A stretch of DNA of 53,308 nt from CAYPAV01 sp964408805 (GTDB lineage Bacteria > Pseudomonadota > Alphaproteobacteria > UBA8366), in contig CAYPAV010000026.1 in NCBI GenBank assembly GCA_964408805.1, positions 1-53,308 on the forward strand, given 5' to 3'. This document shows, piece after piece, positions 43,141-52,338 of the stretch. Positions within the stretch are counted from its first letter, which is position 1, and the number at the start of each line of letters is the position of its first letter. The position numbers were made by a program, and so were the translations under genes. A model generated the notes under the pieces. The model saw only the letters and a list, made by a program, of their open reading frames with translations, was not told the DNA's origin and did no database searches.

Positions 43141-44490
43141 TTAATCTCGGAGGCGGTCGATCAGTTGAGAAATATGTGACACCTCTCGGAAGTCGTGGAT
43201 GACCGCTAAACTCGCCTCGACCGCTTGGCCGCCAAGGGGGGCGTTCGGCGCCAGGGTTCGGTACTTGGCGTCGATATCTGTCCAGTCGATACCCAAGCAG
43301 CCGGCTCCCTTCGGCACGAGGACGGTATTGGTAACCGAGCGACCGGCCGTGGTCTCGATCGTGACGGTGGCCCCTTGCCGATACGCGTCGATGTTTTCAG
43401 TCGGCGGCGGCCCGACCCGGACCTTGTCGATCAGCCGATGGATCACCGGGTCGGCGATCTTCTCAGGGCTAGCGTGATCCCAGGTGAAGGCGCGATCGGC
43501 GACGCCGGCGGCCAGAAAATAGGCGGGACTGTGGGCCATATCGATGAGATCGGCGGGGTGAAGCGGGCCTGAAAGCTTTTGCATGCCGGGCTTCGAGACG
43601 ATGATCGACGCTACCTCATCCGCCGCGATATCGCCGTCGCGCGCCGCATTCGCCGCCGCTTCGCCGAGCGCGTGGTAGGGATGACCGCCGGGGACCAGCT
43701 TGATCGCCATATCGGTGACGATATCCCAGTCTTGCCCCAGATCCCGGGTGATGTCGGTTCCGTCACTGCCACCGAAGAGATCGCAGAACCCCCGCTCCGC
43801 CTCCAGGATCGTCAACTCGCCGGTAAATCCCCGCGCCGCCGCCTCCGCCGCCTCGATGGCCAGCAGGGTCGCCAGGCCGGCATGGTACTCGCGGGAGATG
43901 CTGGTATTGGCCGCCACGGTCAGCCCGCCGATCGAGGTCGCGGACAAAGCGATCGTATGGGCCGTCCTTTCCGCATCCAATCCCATGAGCCGCGCCGCCG
44001 CCGCCCCGGCGCCGAAGATGGCGCCGATGCAGCCGTGATGGCCCCGGTGATTGAAGCGGGGGATGACCGAGGCCCCAATCCGCCCCGCCGCCTCGTAGCC
44101 GAGAACGATCGCCGCCAATATCGCTTTGCCGTCGGCGCCGGTCCGTTCCGCCATGGCCAAGGCGGCGGCGGTCAGGGGCGTTCCGGCATGGACGATATTG
44201 CGGAGATCGCTGTCATCCGAAGCCGCGGCATCGCTCATCATGGCGTTGACCCGCGCCGCGGCGACGACCGGCAGCTTGGGACCGGTATCGAACCAGATCG
44301 AGGCGTCGGGCCGTCCGCCGCGCTCTTGGGCCAGCGCTCCAACGATTCCGGCGGAGGCGATTTTTTTCCCGCAAGCGGCACTGGCGATGGTGCTGGAGAC
44401 GATCATGGCCGCATGATCGACCGCTTGGTCGGGCAGATCGTCATAAGGGGTTTGAACTAGAAACGCGGCTAGATCTCGGGCAACGGTCAT
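43141..44490 (-). CDS. MmgE/PrpD family protein
   Basis: The 449-aa product belongs to the MmgE/PrpD family, whose best-known members are 2-methylcitrate dehydratase and cis-aconitate decarboxylase. Family features include the N-terminal helical domain with FNHRGHHGCIGAIFGAGAAAARLMGL near residues 145-170 (the CxH-type substrate-site region) and the C-terminal alpha/beta part with KLVPGGHPYHALGEA. It may dehydrate or decarboxylate a tricarboxylate-like acid. The start at 44490 (MTVARDLAAFL) has AGAGAGGG upstream. It is not linked to prpC or acnD here, so the substrate is unclear. Confidence 0.84.
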   Translation of the reverse strand: MTVARDLAAFLVQTPYDDLPDQAVDHAAMIVSSTIASAACGKKIASAGIVGALAQERGGRPDASIWFDTGPKLPVVAAARVNAMMSDAAASDDSDLRNIVHAGTPLTAAALAMAERTGADGKAILAAIVLGYEAAGRIGASVIPRFNHRGHHGCIGAIFGAGAAAARLMGLDAERTAHTIALSATSIGGLTVAANTSISREYHAGLATLLAIEAAEAAARGFTGELTILEAERGFCDLFGGSDGTDITRDLGQDWDIVTDMAIKLVPGGHPYHALGEAAANAARDGDIAADEVASIIVSKPGMQKLSGPLHPADLIDMAHSPAYFLAAGVADRAFTWDHASPEKIADPVIHRLIDKVRVGPPPTENIDAYRQGATVTIETTAGRSVTNTVLVPKGAGCLGIDWTDIDAKYRTLAPNAPLGGQAVEASLAVIHDFREVSHISQLIDRLRD

Positions 44491-44615
44491 GATGGGGTCC
44501 CTCTCTATCGGCACGGCATGGCCAGGAGGGAATTATTCTCCGGAATCGCGGAGTCCAACATGGTTAAGAGACCGCCGAGAGTCGTTCGGCTCCGTCACCT
44601 TAATAGCGGTGGCTC

Positions 44616-45014
44616 TCAAACCGCGGCGGCAACTGCCGGAATCGCATCATCGGCGATCTCGTGCTCGCAATTGAGCGCGGGCGCCAATTCATCCAGAAGA
44701 TCCATCTCCGCCGACATCCGGTCGTCATCGCCGCCGCCCTGGCAATGCAGCAGGACATGGGTGGCGCCCATCGCCTGGGCGGCCTCGCGGTAATGACTGT
44801 CGTTGATGGCTCGGGAGAAATTCTCGGTCTCGCCGAGATAGAACACGCGCCACTCGCCGGTCGCGCGCGACCTGGCCGCGTAGGCATAGATTCCCGGAAA
44901 ATTCGGCACCGCTTCCTCGAAGTGATAGGCCCAGAACGCATAAGCTCGACCCGAGCGGCCGCGCCAAGACGCCATCTTGTGTGAAGACAGGGGAACGACT
45001 TTTTGTTCCAACAT
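44616..45014 (-). CDS. Small GIY-YIG-like protein
   Basis: The 132-aa product shows the marks of a GIY-YIG fold: FPGIYAYAA (G41-I-Y43), FYLGETENF (Y59-L-G61), a glutamate E103 after a helix in MSAEMDLL, and an asparagine N115 in PALN. It has no other domain. Members include endonucleases and uncharacterised single-domain proteins. The spacing is tight and the HNH-like or DNA-binding partners of homing enzymes are absent. No neighbour explains its job. Confidence 0.6.
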   Translation of the reverse strand: MLEQKVVPLSSHKMASWRGRSGRAYAFWAYHFEEAVPNFPGIYAYAARSRATGEWRVFYLGETENFSRAINDSHYREAAQAMGATHVLLHCQGGGDDDRMSAEMDLLDELAPALNCEHEIADDAIPAVAAAV

Positions 45015-45405
45015 CGGATCACCTCATCGAGTTGTTCGACCCGTAGTGCCCCTCGCAACGAAACTTGCATCAACCGTGCCAGTCGCCGCGATATTGCACC
45101 TCGATATCCCAAGGAGGGTTATGCAGGGGTCAAAGCCGTATTTTTCCGGGAGCGGGAGTGCCGGCCCATCACGCGTGATCCGCCGTCCACCCTTCCATGT
45201 CCTTGCGCTTGTCCGAACCGTCCGGCTCGATATATTCATCGATTTTGCGCAGTATTTATTGTTTATCCGCGAAAACTATAAGATCGCTTTATTTCAAGGT
45301 AAAGATAAAAACGTCGTTTTATTAATAAAAAAGACATTATTAATTATTTACTTCTGTATTAATGATGTTCACTTGCGGCCTTGCAACATGGCCGTCGCCT
45401 CGCTC
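45015..45405. other. Intergenic region with an AT-rich block next to tRNA-Val
   Basis: No convincing gene is present. The stretch at about 45233-45365 is strikingly AT-rich (runs such as TTTTATTAATAAAAAAGACA) against a GC-rich background. This fits a promoter/insulator, protein-binding DNA or residual transferred sequence. One frame beginning at 45121 runs into the tRNA and so is not credible as a gene. Confidence 0.4.
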
Positions 45406-45434
45406 TTGACTTGGCCGGACCGGCCCCGTAGATC
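45406..45434 (+). promoter_or_regulatory. Promoter of the tRNA-Val gene
   Basis: TTGACT (45406-45411) and TAGATC (45429-45434) are separated by exactly 17 nt, close to the housekeeping -35/-10 arrangement. Transcription would start about 7 nt before the first tRNA base at 45450. The -10 is imperfect (three of six matches to TATAAT). Confidence 0.5.
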
Positions 45435-45449
45435 AGACCACCCCCTTGG

Positions 45450-45526
45450 GGGCGCGTAGCTCAGTTGGTTAGAGCGCCGTCTTCACACGGCGGAGGTCGC
45501 AAGTTCGAATCTTGCCGCGCCCACCA
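45450..45526 (+). tRNA. tRNA-Val (anticodon CAC), CCA encoded
   Basis: The 77-nt sequence folds as a full cloverleaf: acceptor GGGCGCG (45450-45456) with CGCGCCC (45516-45522), D-arm GCTC/GAGC, anticodon arm CCGTC-TTCACAC-GGCGG with anticodon CAC, T-arm with GTTCGAATC, discriminator A, and an encoded CCA at 45524-45526. CAC pairs with the GUG valine codon. tRNA 3' ends are frequent integration sites, but I see no direct repeat of this end within the window. Confidence 0.95.
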
Positions 45527-45581
45527 TTGCGATATTCCCTACTCGAAGAGTTACTTGGATTCTGCGACGGCGGGTCGGCGA

Positions 45582-46040
45582 TTAATATCCCGTTTCGACG
45601 CCGCTGAATATCGTGATCGCCAAGATCATATCGACGGTTTCCCCATCCCGAGCCAAAGGTAGGTAAATCCGTTCCAGGGTGGCAAATTCCTGCTCCCAGC
45701 TAATCAGCGGCCGGCCGCGGCGCCAGCTCGGTTCGTGCGTTTCAACCACTTCGGCTAAATTCGATTGTACGCGCGCCAGTACGCCTTCGTTGTGCAGGTT
45801 CTGGTTATGGAATCTTTTCCAACGACCGCCGGAAAATTCCTCGATTCTTGTCCCGAGAAGTCTCAGGCTAAAACGCAGCGGCTCCCGGGAGACGTCGATC
45901 AGCCAGATATTCGGCAATAATTTCGGTACATCCAGGGGATCGAAATGCTGCCGTCCAGGCAATCCGCCGGGCGGCGAAATCTCGCACCAATAATCATACA
46001 GGCTCTTGATAACCGGTTCCGCTGAATCGGGTATGTTCAT
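45582..46040 (-). CDS. PAS_5-type PAS domain protein
   Basis: The 152-aa product matches the short, single-domain PAS_5 family (PF07310) of alphaproteobacteria. It has the entry motif LYDYWCEISPPGGLPGRQHFDPLDVPKLLPNIW split over residues 14-48, with the P-x-L-L-P-N-I-W-L-I-D core, and it continues with LRLLGTRIEEFSGG. Such proteins are probably small sensors with unknown ligand. It has no output domain and lies alone downstream of the tRNA gene. Confidence 0.82.
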   Translation of the reverse strand: MNIPDSAEPVIKSLYDYWCEISPPGGLPGRQHFDPLDVPKLLPNIWLIDVSREPLRFSLRLLGTRIEEFSGGRWKRFHNQNLHNEGVLARVQSNLAEVVETHEPSWRRGRPLISWEQEFATLERIYLPLARDGETVDMILAITIFSGVETGY

Positions 46041-46203
46041 GCGTTCGGCGCGCCCATAATGATAGCGGTCCCATATATTATGCCGCGTGAAAAATGGATA
46101 ACCGGGCTCCGAATTGGGGGGAAGTCTCGACGAATGGAAGTTGGTCCCATTCTTACCAACGGTTCATGAAAATACTGTTAACGCGAGTTCCTTTGGCTCG
46201 GCC

Positions 46204-46788
46204 TTAGGCCTTGGTCGGCGTCAATTCGGGTATTTCGGCATCCGGATCCTTGTAGGCGGCGGCCCAGAGGTCGAAATTCTCGCCACGCCGCAGGGCTGCC
46301 TTGGCGAACCCCGCCTCCTGCAGTGCCTTCTCCAGCGTCGTCGCGGTAAACCCCGTCTTATGCCCCATGAATTCGTTGCCCCGCTTCAGCGACTTCCGAA
46401 GACCATAGATCATGTCCAAGGGCGCGATCGGTCCCGCCGGCGAGATATAGGCGGCTTCGTCCAGTTTATCCGCCGCGACCAGTTCCGCGATGCGCTGAAG
46501 ATCGGGCATCGTCATCAGCGCGAATCCGTCCGGCTTCAGCACGCGGAAGAACTCGGACAGTGCCAAGGGCACATCGTGGGGCAACAAATGCTCGAGATTG
46601 TGCGAGGACCAGACCGCGTCGATCGACGCGTCCGCGACCATCGGCATGTCGGTGATCGAGGCGACGATGTCGGGCTCGACCTCGGGGTCGATATCCAGCC
46701 TGATCTCGCGCCAGCCGCCGCCCTGAAAGGTGGCGTTCAGTTTGAGGGGATTGTATTTCCCGCACCCCACATGCAGCACGTCCTTCAT
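46204..46788 (-). CDS. Class I SAM-dependent methyltransferase (Methyltransf_11-like)
   Basis: The 194-aa product has motif I V-L-H-V-G-C-G-K-Y-N-P near residues 4-14, a D-x-D (RLDIDPE) acid after strand 2, ITDMPMVADASIDAVWSSHNLEHL (motif II region) and FRVLKPDGFALMTMPDLQ. It lacks the upstream targeting domains seen in larger relatives. The substrate is unknown. Preceding sequence has no strong ribosome site, though the ATG at 46788 matches the family start. The gap 46041-46203 holds no gene. Confidence 0.84.
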   Translation of the reverse strand: MKDVLHVGCGKYNPLKLNATFQGGGWREIRLDIDPEVEPDIVASITDMPMVADASIDAVWSSHNLEHLLPHDVPLALSEFFRVLKPDGFALMTMPDLQRIAELVAADKLDEAAYISPAGPIAPLDMIYGLRKSLKRGNEFMGHKTGFTATTLEKALQEAGFAKAALRRGENFDLWAAAYKDPDAEIPELTPTKA

Positions 46789-46855
46789 GGCGGCACCCTA
46801 CACCGGAAACCGAAGTCCGAGAAAGCGGGACGGCGCCACCGCCGTCGATAGACAT

Positions 46856-47029
46856 CTAAAAATTTATCTCATTTCTGTATTTCATTTAAATTTTATTAAA
46901 TTTTCTCATATTGCTCGAAAAACCGAAGAAGAATATACTTCTAATCGTATAATCAATTTTCAACGTCAGACCCTGTTCGGCCGAAACCCAAATGGCATGG
47001 ATATGGTATGGAGGTAGAATTCAAATTAG
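46856..47029. other. AT-rich upstream region of the pentapeptide-repeat gene
   Basis: This stretch is far richer in A and T than the rest (for example ATTTAAATTTTATTAAATTT near 46880), in the gap between the divergent methyltransferase and pentapeptide-repeat genes. I see no gene in it. It is likely a promoter or a nucleoid-protein site; I cannot name individual boxes with confidence. Confidence 0.4.
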
Positions 47030-47129
47030 GACCTGCGTTCCCGCGAAGGTCGGGCGGTCGTGGCCGTTCGCGCCGGCCCCATGATCGACCCGCCGCAATT
47101 CGGCGATGCCGCGAGGGCCAAGTCTTCCA

Positions 47130-48689
47130 ATGTCCGTAGAAGCGACGGCGAACCGATTGCGGTATGAAAGAGACGCCGCCGCGTCGAGAGAAAACAAATA
47201 CTCCGAAAGCCAACTCACGGAAGGGCTGAAGGAGACGGCGAACACCGTCAATCGTCTGATGCTGACGTTGCTCGCTTTGGCACTCTTCTCGCTTCTAGCA
47301 GTGGGTCAGCCGGATGCCTATCTGCTGAACCCGGCGGCGACGATAAGCGTCCCCTCCGTCGGTGCCGCCTCGGCAAAGGCCCTACTCGTCGTCGGTCCTC
47401 TCCTCCTCATCGGCGTTCGCATATATTTGCAAATCTATATTCGGCACTGGACCTATCTTGACGCGATTGCCAACGATCAGACCGCACGCCGCGCCGCCGT
47501 TGTCTCTCCGATGCGACATCCGCTCCTGAAGATCATGGCGGGTTTGGTGCTCTATTTGTTAGTGCCGGTTACCCTCTTCATATTCACCTGGAAGGCCATG
47601 CTCATTCCGAAGTGGTGGGGATACGGGCTCTTGATCGTCAGCCCCTTCGTGCTGGCGGTGCATCTACTGCAAAACAAACCGATGGGGCGACTGGGTTGGG
47701 TCAAGGCAATGGGCCTGACAGCCGTGCTTATCGCGACCGTTGCCTATTTTTGCGAAAGGACGGAAGCCTTTCGTCGGAACTTCGATCTCAGGTTCGAAAA
47801 ATTGGGGCTGACGGACCTCGCCGACCAAGACCTCAGAAACGCCGATCTGCGTCAGGCGGAACTCAATGGGGCCGACCTCAGCGGAGCTCGGCTCGGGAAC
47901 GCCAACCTTCATCGAGCCGAACTCAAACATACCACCCTCAGAGAGGCCGAGCTAAACGGTGCCGATCTCAGCGAGGCCAAGCTTACGGGCGCCAATCTCA
48001 TAAAGGCCAAACTCAATGGGGCCAACCTCACCGTTGCCGATCTCGATGAGGCCACACTCTTCCGCGCTCAGCTCAAGGGGGCCTATCTTGTCGGGGCTTC
48101 GCTTCGGAAGGCCATCCTCCGCGGAGCCCAGCTCGAAGGGGCTCAGCTACAGAAGGCCAATCTCAACGCGGCCCGGCTTGAACGAACCAACCTCAACGAG
48201 GCCCGGCTTGATGAGGCACAACTCAAGAAGGCGATCCTCTTTGAGGCACAGTTGAACCGAGCCAACCTAAGCAAGGCGCGACTCGATGGCGCCGATCTCG
48301 GCGGAGCCCAATTCGAGGACGCCATACTCGACCGAGCCCATCTTCAAGGCGCCAACCTGCGCGGGGCACGACTTCAAGGGGCCAGCCTTTTCCGCACTCA
48401 ACTCCAAGGGGCCAATCTGTCGGACGCCCGGCTTCAGGGCGCGGACCTCAGCGAAGCGCAACTGCAGGGGGCCAATCTCAGCCGCGCCGATCTCAGCAAA
48501 ACAGATCTGTCGTGCGCCAATTTCAAAGGGGTCACGGGATTGAATTCGGCGGTGGTCGCCACCGCCTGTTTTCAGCCGCGGACCGGCGACAAGCTGCAAG
48601 ACGAAAGTCGCGGCCCACCGATCAATCTACCCGGCGGCATCAAAATTCCGCCCTGCAAAACCGAGAAAGAGAAAATAGAGTTGCATTAG
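47130..48689 (+). CDS. Membrane-anchored pentapeptide-repeat protein
   Basis: The product (519 aa from 47130) has about five hydrophobic helices in the first 205 residues (roughly 43-60, 76-98, 128-150, 154-173, 183-203). It then has about 230 residues of tandem pentapeptides of the A-x-L-x-x / A-D-L-x-x type, as in NGADLSGARLGNANL, forming a right-handed quadrilateral beta-helix. A short C-terminal tail with CANFKG and a Cys pair follows. Pentapeptide-repeat proteins with membrane domains occur widely; most have no known function. At DNA level, a 15-bp period runs from about 47815 to 48525. Start uncertain: ATGs at 47106 and 47130 are in frame, both with weak ribosome sites. Confidence 0.82.
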   Translation: MSVEATANRLRYERDAAASRENKYSESQLTEGLKETANTVNRLMLTLLALALFSLLAVGQPDAYLLNPAATISVPSVGAASAKALLVVGPLLLIGVRIYLQIYIRHWTYLDAIANDQTARRAAVVSPMRHPLLKIMAGLVLYLLVPVTLFIFTWKAMLIPKWWGYGLLIVSPFVLAVHLLQNKPMGRLGWVKAMGLTAVLIATVAYFCERTEAFRRNFDLRFEKLGLTDLADQDLRNADLRQAELNGADLSGARLGNANLHRAELKHTTLREAELNGADLSEAKLTGANLIKAKLNGANLTVADLDEATLFRAQLKGAYLVGASLRKAILRGAQLEGAQLQKANLNAARLERTNLNEARLDEAQLKKAILFEAQLNRANLSKARLDGADLGGAQFEDAILDRAHLQGANLRGARLQGASLFRTQLQGANLSDARLQGADLSEAQLQGANLSRADLSKTDLSCANFKGVTGLNSAVVATACFQPRTGDKLQDESRGPPINLPGGIKIPPCKTEKEKIELH

Positions 48690-48770
48690 GGAATTTCGGG
48701 CGACGGCGTCACCCGCGGCGTGCGCCCTCCCGTCCCTTTGGACCGACCAAAAGTCGAGACACGCGGGCGG

Positions 48771-48998
48771 CTAGGCGAACGCCTTGCCGCCGGCGGAGGT
48801 GAGACAGGCGAGATCGCAGGTCTCGTCATCCCTGAGCGGGCAGGCGGCGACATCCGTCCGCCGGACGATCGAACCACTGGTCACCTCGAAGGTCACGGGA
48901 ACGCGTCGGCCGTGCCGGACGCAGAAGATCATCTCGACGATCTCGCGAGGGCCGGCGTCTTCAGACGCAGGCTTCTCGGGTTCGGCGTTTTCTTGCAT
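48771..48998 (-). CDS. Hypothetical Cys-containing protein, 75 aa
   Basis: The product has an acidic, proline-rich head and a core EIVEMIFCVRHGRRVPVTFEV, then CPLRDDETCDLACL, giving four cysteines (one, then C, C-x-x-x-C). It may bind a metal. AAGGAG lies 8 nt before the ATG at 48998. I do not recognise the family. It sits between the pentapeptide-repeat gene (convergent) and a GST gene (divergent, 214 bp away). Confidence 0.55.
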   Translation of the reverse strand: MQENAEPEKPASEDAGPREIVEMIFCVRHGRRVPVTFEVTSGSIVRRTDVAACPLRDDETCDLACLTSAGGKAFA

Positions 48999-49212
48999 GA
49001 CGGTTGCTCCTTATTCTTATTCGCCACGGCGCAGTCCCCTCCAATCGACGGGAAATACTGCGCTTCACGGTGCAGATTATGAAATATCCGCTTTTGCGGC
49101 ATTGCGCTGGATCAAGCCTGGGCGCGAAGGGCACTGGGCAAGAATTCGGCGGTGCCGTATAGATTTTCCCCTATTTAGAATGGATACCCTTCACTAACCG
49201 GAATGATCGCCC

Positions 49213-49878
49213 ATGGCTCCCATCGATCTTTATTTCTGGCCGACGCCCAACGGCTGGAAGATCACCATCATGCTTGAGGAATGCGGGCTTCCCTATGAGG
49301 TGCACCCCGTCAATCTGCGGGAGCGCGCCCAATTCGAGCCCGCCTTCCTGAAACTATCGCCGAACGGGCGGATGCCGGCGATCGTCGATCCCGACGGTCC
49401 CGGCGGCGAGCCGATCTCGATCTTCGAATCGGGGGCCATCTTGCAATATCTCGGCGACAAGACCGGCAAATTCTATCCAGCCGACCGCCGCGAACGCACA
49501 GAGGTCGAGCAGTGGCTCTACTGGCAGATGGCGAACCTCGGGCCGATGGCGGGCCAAGCGGCGCATTTCCGGAACTACAAGGCCGACAAGATCGAATACG
49601 CCGTCAAGCGCTACACCGACGAGGTGGTCCGGCTTTACGGCGTCATGGAGGGCCGCCTTGCCGATCGCGACTTCCTGGCCGGCGACTATTCGATCGCCGA
49701 CATGGCGTGCTGGCCTTGGATGCGGGGCTACCGGGCCTATGGCATCGAGATGACCGATTTCCCCCATGTCCGCGCCTGGTTCAAACGCGTCGGCGGGCGC
49801 CCGGCCGTTCAATCGGCGGCGAATGTCGGCAAGGACCAGTTCATCGAATCGCAAAAACGCGCGCAGGGCTCGATCTAA
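49213..49878 (+). CDS. Glutathione S-transferase family protein (YfcG/YghU-like)
   Basis: The 221-aa product has a thioredoxin-like domain beginning IDLYFWPTPNGWKITIMLEE with T11-P-N at the glutathione site, LSPNGRMPAIVDPDGPGG, and FESGAILQYLGDKTG. The C-terminal domain has LWYWQMANLGPMAGQAAHF-like WQMANLGPMAGQ. This is the Nu-class/YfcG pattern, whose members reduce disulfides. It is transcribed alone. The next gene on the other strand is the broken enolase-superfamily gene. Confidence 0.88.
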   Translation: MAPIDLYFWPTPNGWKITIMLEECGLPYEVHPVNLRERAQFEPAFLKLSPNGRMPAIVDPDGPGGEPISIFESGAILQYLGDKTGKFYPADRRERTEVEQWLYWQMANLGPMAGQAAHFRNYKADKIEYAVKRYTDEVVRLYGVMEGRLADRDFLAGDYSIADMACWPWMRGYRAYGIEMTDFPHVRAWFKRVGGRPAVQSAANVGKDQFIESQKRAQGSI

Positions 49879-49906
49879 GCGACCTGGATTTAGGGGAGAG
49901 GGCCCC

Positions 49907-51000
49907 TCACGCCTTGAACGCGGTGATCGCCTTTTCGTCGAATTTCAGGCCGAGCCCCGGCTTCTCCGGCAAGACGAGCTCGCCGTTCTCGATCGCCGGC
50001 GTCTCCTCGTAGAGGGCCAGCATCCAGGGCATGTATTCGACCGTCAGGCCATTCGGGCAGGCGGCGACGACATGGACCAGGATTTCCGGCATCACATGGC
50101 TGACGACCGGCAGGTTGAAGGCCTCGGCCATGGCGGCGATCTTCATCCATTGGGTCACCCCGCCCGCGCGCGCAATATCGACCATGACGATATCGACCGA
50201 GCGCGCCTCGATCATGTGACGGAACGGCACGATGCCCCAAAGGTACTCGCCGCCGGCAATCGGCGTCTTCAAGGCGGCGGTGACACGCGCCAGCCCCGGA
50301 TAATCATCGGCCGTGGTCACATCCTCCAGCCAGAACAGGCCGACATCCTCGGCCCGGGATCCGATATCGATGGCCTGTTCCGGCCGCCAGCGCTGGTTGA
50401 TGTCGCACATCAGCTTGATATCGGGGCCGATAGCGTCCCGCACCGTCCGCACCCGGCGGATCTCGTCGGCGGGGGTCGGATTGCCGGGCAGCGCCATCTG
50501 GGTCTTCATCTCCCGGAAGCCCTTCTCGACCAGGGTTTCCGCCGCCCTTTGCGCCTGGTCGTCGGTCAGGCCGCGGCGGAGCGCCCCCGAGGCATAGGTC
50601 GGCACCCGGTCCCGGTGGCCGCCCAGCAGTTTCCCAGGGGCTGGTCCAGCGCCTTCCCCATGATGTCCCAGAGCGCGATGTCGATGGCGGAGAGCGCCAG
50701 GGTGAAGACCCCGCCCGGTCCCACGGAATTCCCGGTCGGCTCGCGGAGCGTCGCCACGATATGTTCGATCCGTAGCGGGTCCTCGCCGACGATGAGCTCG
50801 CACAATTCCTCGACCGCGACCCGAAGGCTGCCGGTCATCTTGCCGCCGTAGAAGGTGACGCCGATGCCCTCGATCCCGTTGTCGGTCCGCAGACGCAGGA
50901 TGACGACGGGGCGGGTGCGGCCGTCCTCCTCCGGCATGTTGGCCAGCGGTTCGTCTTCCGGAACGTTCAGGGTCGTGACCTCGTAGCCGGCGATCTTCAT
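49907..51000 (-). pseudogene. Mandelate racemase/muconate lactonizing enzyme family gene with a frameshift
   Basis: The two frames together make a full-length enolase-superfamily enzyme (about 364 aa). The N-terminal part, from ATG 51000 to near 50630, has MKIAGYEVTTLN and ALSAIDIALWDIMGKALDQPLG. The barrel part, in the next frame, has the E-M-K-T-Q lysine site, LMCDINQRW, FWLEDVTTADD and GGEYLWG. They join where CAGCCCCTGGGAAACTGCTG on the minus strand lacks one base (total 1094 nt = 3 x 364 + 2). The loss of one G/C in a run near 50631-50640 gives a truncated product. Either a recent pseudogene or a sequencing/assembly error; the rest looks normally conserved. Confidence 0.8.
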
Positions 51001-51020
51001 GGCAGTTGCCCTTCTCTGGC

Positions 51021-51335
51021 CTAGGTCGGCGACATGACGTGGATGATGCGCTCGGCGATCAGATCCTTGGTCTTCGCCGCATAGGCGGCCATGTGCGGCG
51101 AGGCGGCATGGGCTTTCAGATGGTCGAGGCTTTCCCACTTCTCGATGACGACGAAGGTGTCGGCGCCGAACGGGGTTTGAAAGCTCCCCACCCCTTCGGC
51201 ATCGACCGTGGCGCCGTATTCGATGCAGCCGTCTTCGGCGTGAACGGCGGGCACATTGGCGCGGAAATGACCCAGAATCTCTTCGCGCTGGCCGGATTTG
51301 GCGGTGATGACCGCGAGCACGTGAACTGCTGACAT
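51021..51335 (-). CDS. Antibiotic biosynthesis monooxygenase (ABM) domain protein
   Basis: The 104-aa product has the ABM/YgiN-like ferredoxin fold: VHVLAVITAKSGQREEILGHF, then EDGCIEYGATVD, FVVIEKWESLDHLKAHAASPHM. Such proteins oxidise quinones or carry out cofactor-free oxidations. It lies 20 bp upstream of the (broken) enolase-superfamily gene on the same strand and 30 bp after the alcohol-dehydrogenase-like gene, so the three form a likely operon. Confidence 0.84.
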   Translation of the reverse strand: MSAVHVLAVITAKSGQREEILGHFRANVPAVHAEDGCIEYGATVDAEGVGSFQTPFGADTFVVIEKWESLDHLKAHAASPHMAAYAAKTKDLIAERIIHVMSPT

Positions 51336-51365
51336 GATGGTATTCCTTTTCGGTCGTTTGGGTTG

Positions 51366-52290
51366 CTAGCGAATGTCGAAAACGAGCTTGCCCCTGAAAT
51401 GGCGTCCCTCGCTGAGGCGATGGGCGGCGGCGGCCTCGGAGAGGGGATAGGTCTTGATTTCGGGCACCTGGACGACCCCCGCCCCGATCAACTCCAAAAT
51501 ACGTTCGAGGTGCGGACGATCCCGTCCCACGGCAGGGCGGAGCGACCGGACGTCGTCGCGGGGTGCCTCTGGCGCACTGCCGCCGGAGGCAATGAAGGCC
51601 GCCCGGCCGCCGGGCTTCAGCACTTCGAAGGAGCGCGTCGCGACCTCGCCGCCCACGGTCTCGAAAACCGCATCGCATGGCCCCGCCGCCGTCACGAAGT
51701 CCTCGGCGTTGTAGTCGATGATCTCGTCGGCGCCGAGGCTCCGCACATACTCGATATTCGCGGCACTGGTCGTGGTGACCACATGGGCGCCGATATGCTT
51801 GGCGAGCTGGATGGCGAAGCCCGCCACGCCGCCGGCCCCGCCCTGGATCAGAATCCGTTCGCCGGCCTGGAGCTCCAGCGTCTCCTCGAGGCTAATCACC
51901 GCCGTCAACCCGGCCAGCGCCAGGGCGGCCAGCTCGATATGCCCGACCGTCTTCCGGCTTCTTGGCCACGATGGCGGCCTTGATCGCCGTCTTCTCCGCA
52001 TAAGCGCTCTCGAGCGCCGTCTCGCAGACGCCGAAGACCGGATCGCCGACGGCAAGATCGTCGACGCCCGGCCCGAGCGCCGCCACGACGCCGGAGAAAT
52101 CCCGCCCCAGGATATAGGGGAATTTCGTGACCTGACAGTAATCGCCGAGGCGCTGCTTCCAGTCGGCCGCATTGACGCTGGCGGCATGGATATCGACCAC
52201 GACCTCGGCCGCTTCCGGTATCGGGTCCGGCAGATCGCCGTATTTCAGCACCTCCGGCCCGCCATGTTCATCGAAATACGCGGCTTTCAT
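51366..52290 (-). pseudogene. Zinc-free alcohol dehydrogenase/quinone oxidoreductase (MDR) gene with a frameshift
   Basis: The N-terminal frame (from ATG 52290) has MKAAYFDEHGGPEVLKYG and ILGRDFSGVVAALG. The C-terminal frame has VGHIELAALALAGLTAV, ILIQGGAGGVAGFAIQLAK (NADPH site) and EGRHFRGKLVFDIR. They are joined near 51950, where one extra base on the minus strand shifts K-K-P-E-D into another frame (total 925 nt = 3 x 308 + 1). Otherwise it is a full-length MDR-family quinone oxidoreductase. It is the second frameshift within 1.4 kb, so sequencing error should be considered. Confidence 0.78.
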
Positions 52291-52338
52291 GGGCTCCCCG
52301 CTTTCCTCATTTTTGTAATTGCGTTTCCGTAACGATAA

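Noticed and set aside
45121..45459. A 112-codon frame with a good AAGGAGGG site
   Set aside because: It ends inside the tRNA-Val gene and runs through the AT-rich block with no protein-like pattern.
45450..46040. An integrated element at tRNA-Val
   Set aside because: There is no integrase gene and no direct repeat of the tRNA 3' end within the window; the downstream PAS_5 gene is a normal chromosomal gene.
47815..48525. A short-period repeat array, considered as CRISPR or satellite DNA
   Set aside because: The 15-bp period encodes pentapeptide repeats in one frame with varying bases, and there are no spacers of CRISPR size.
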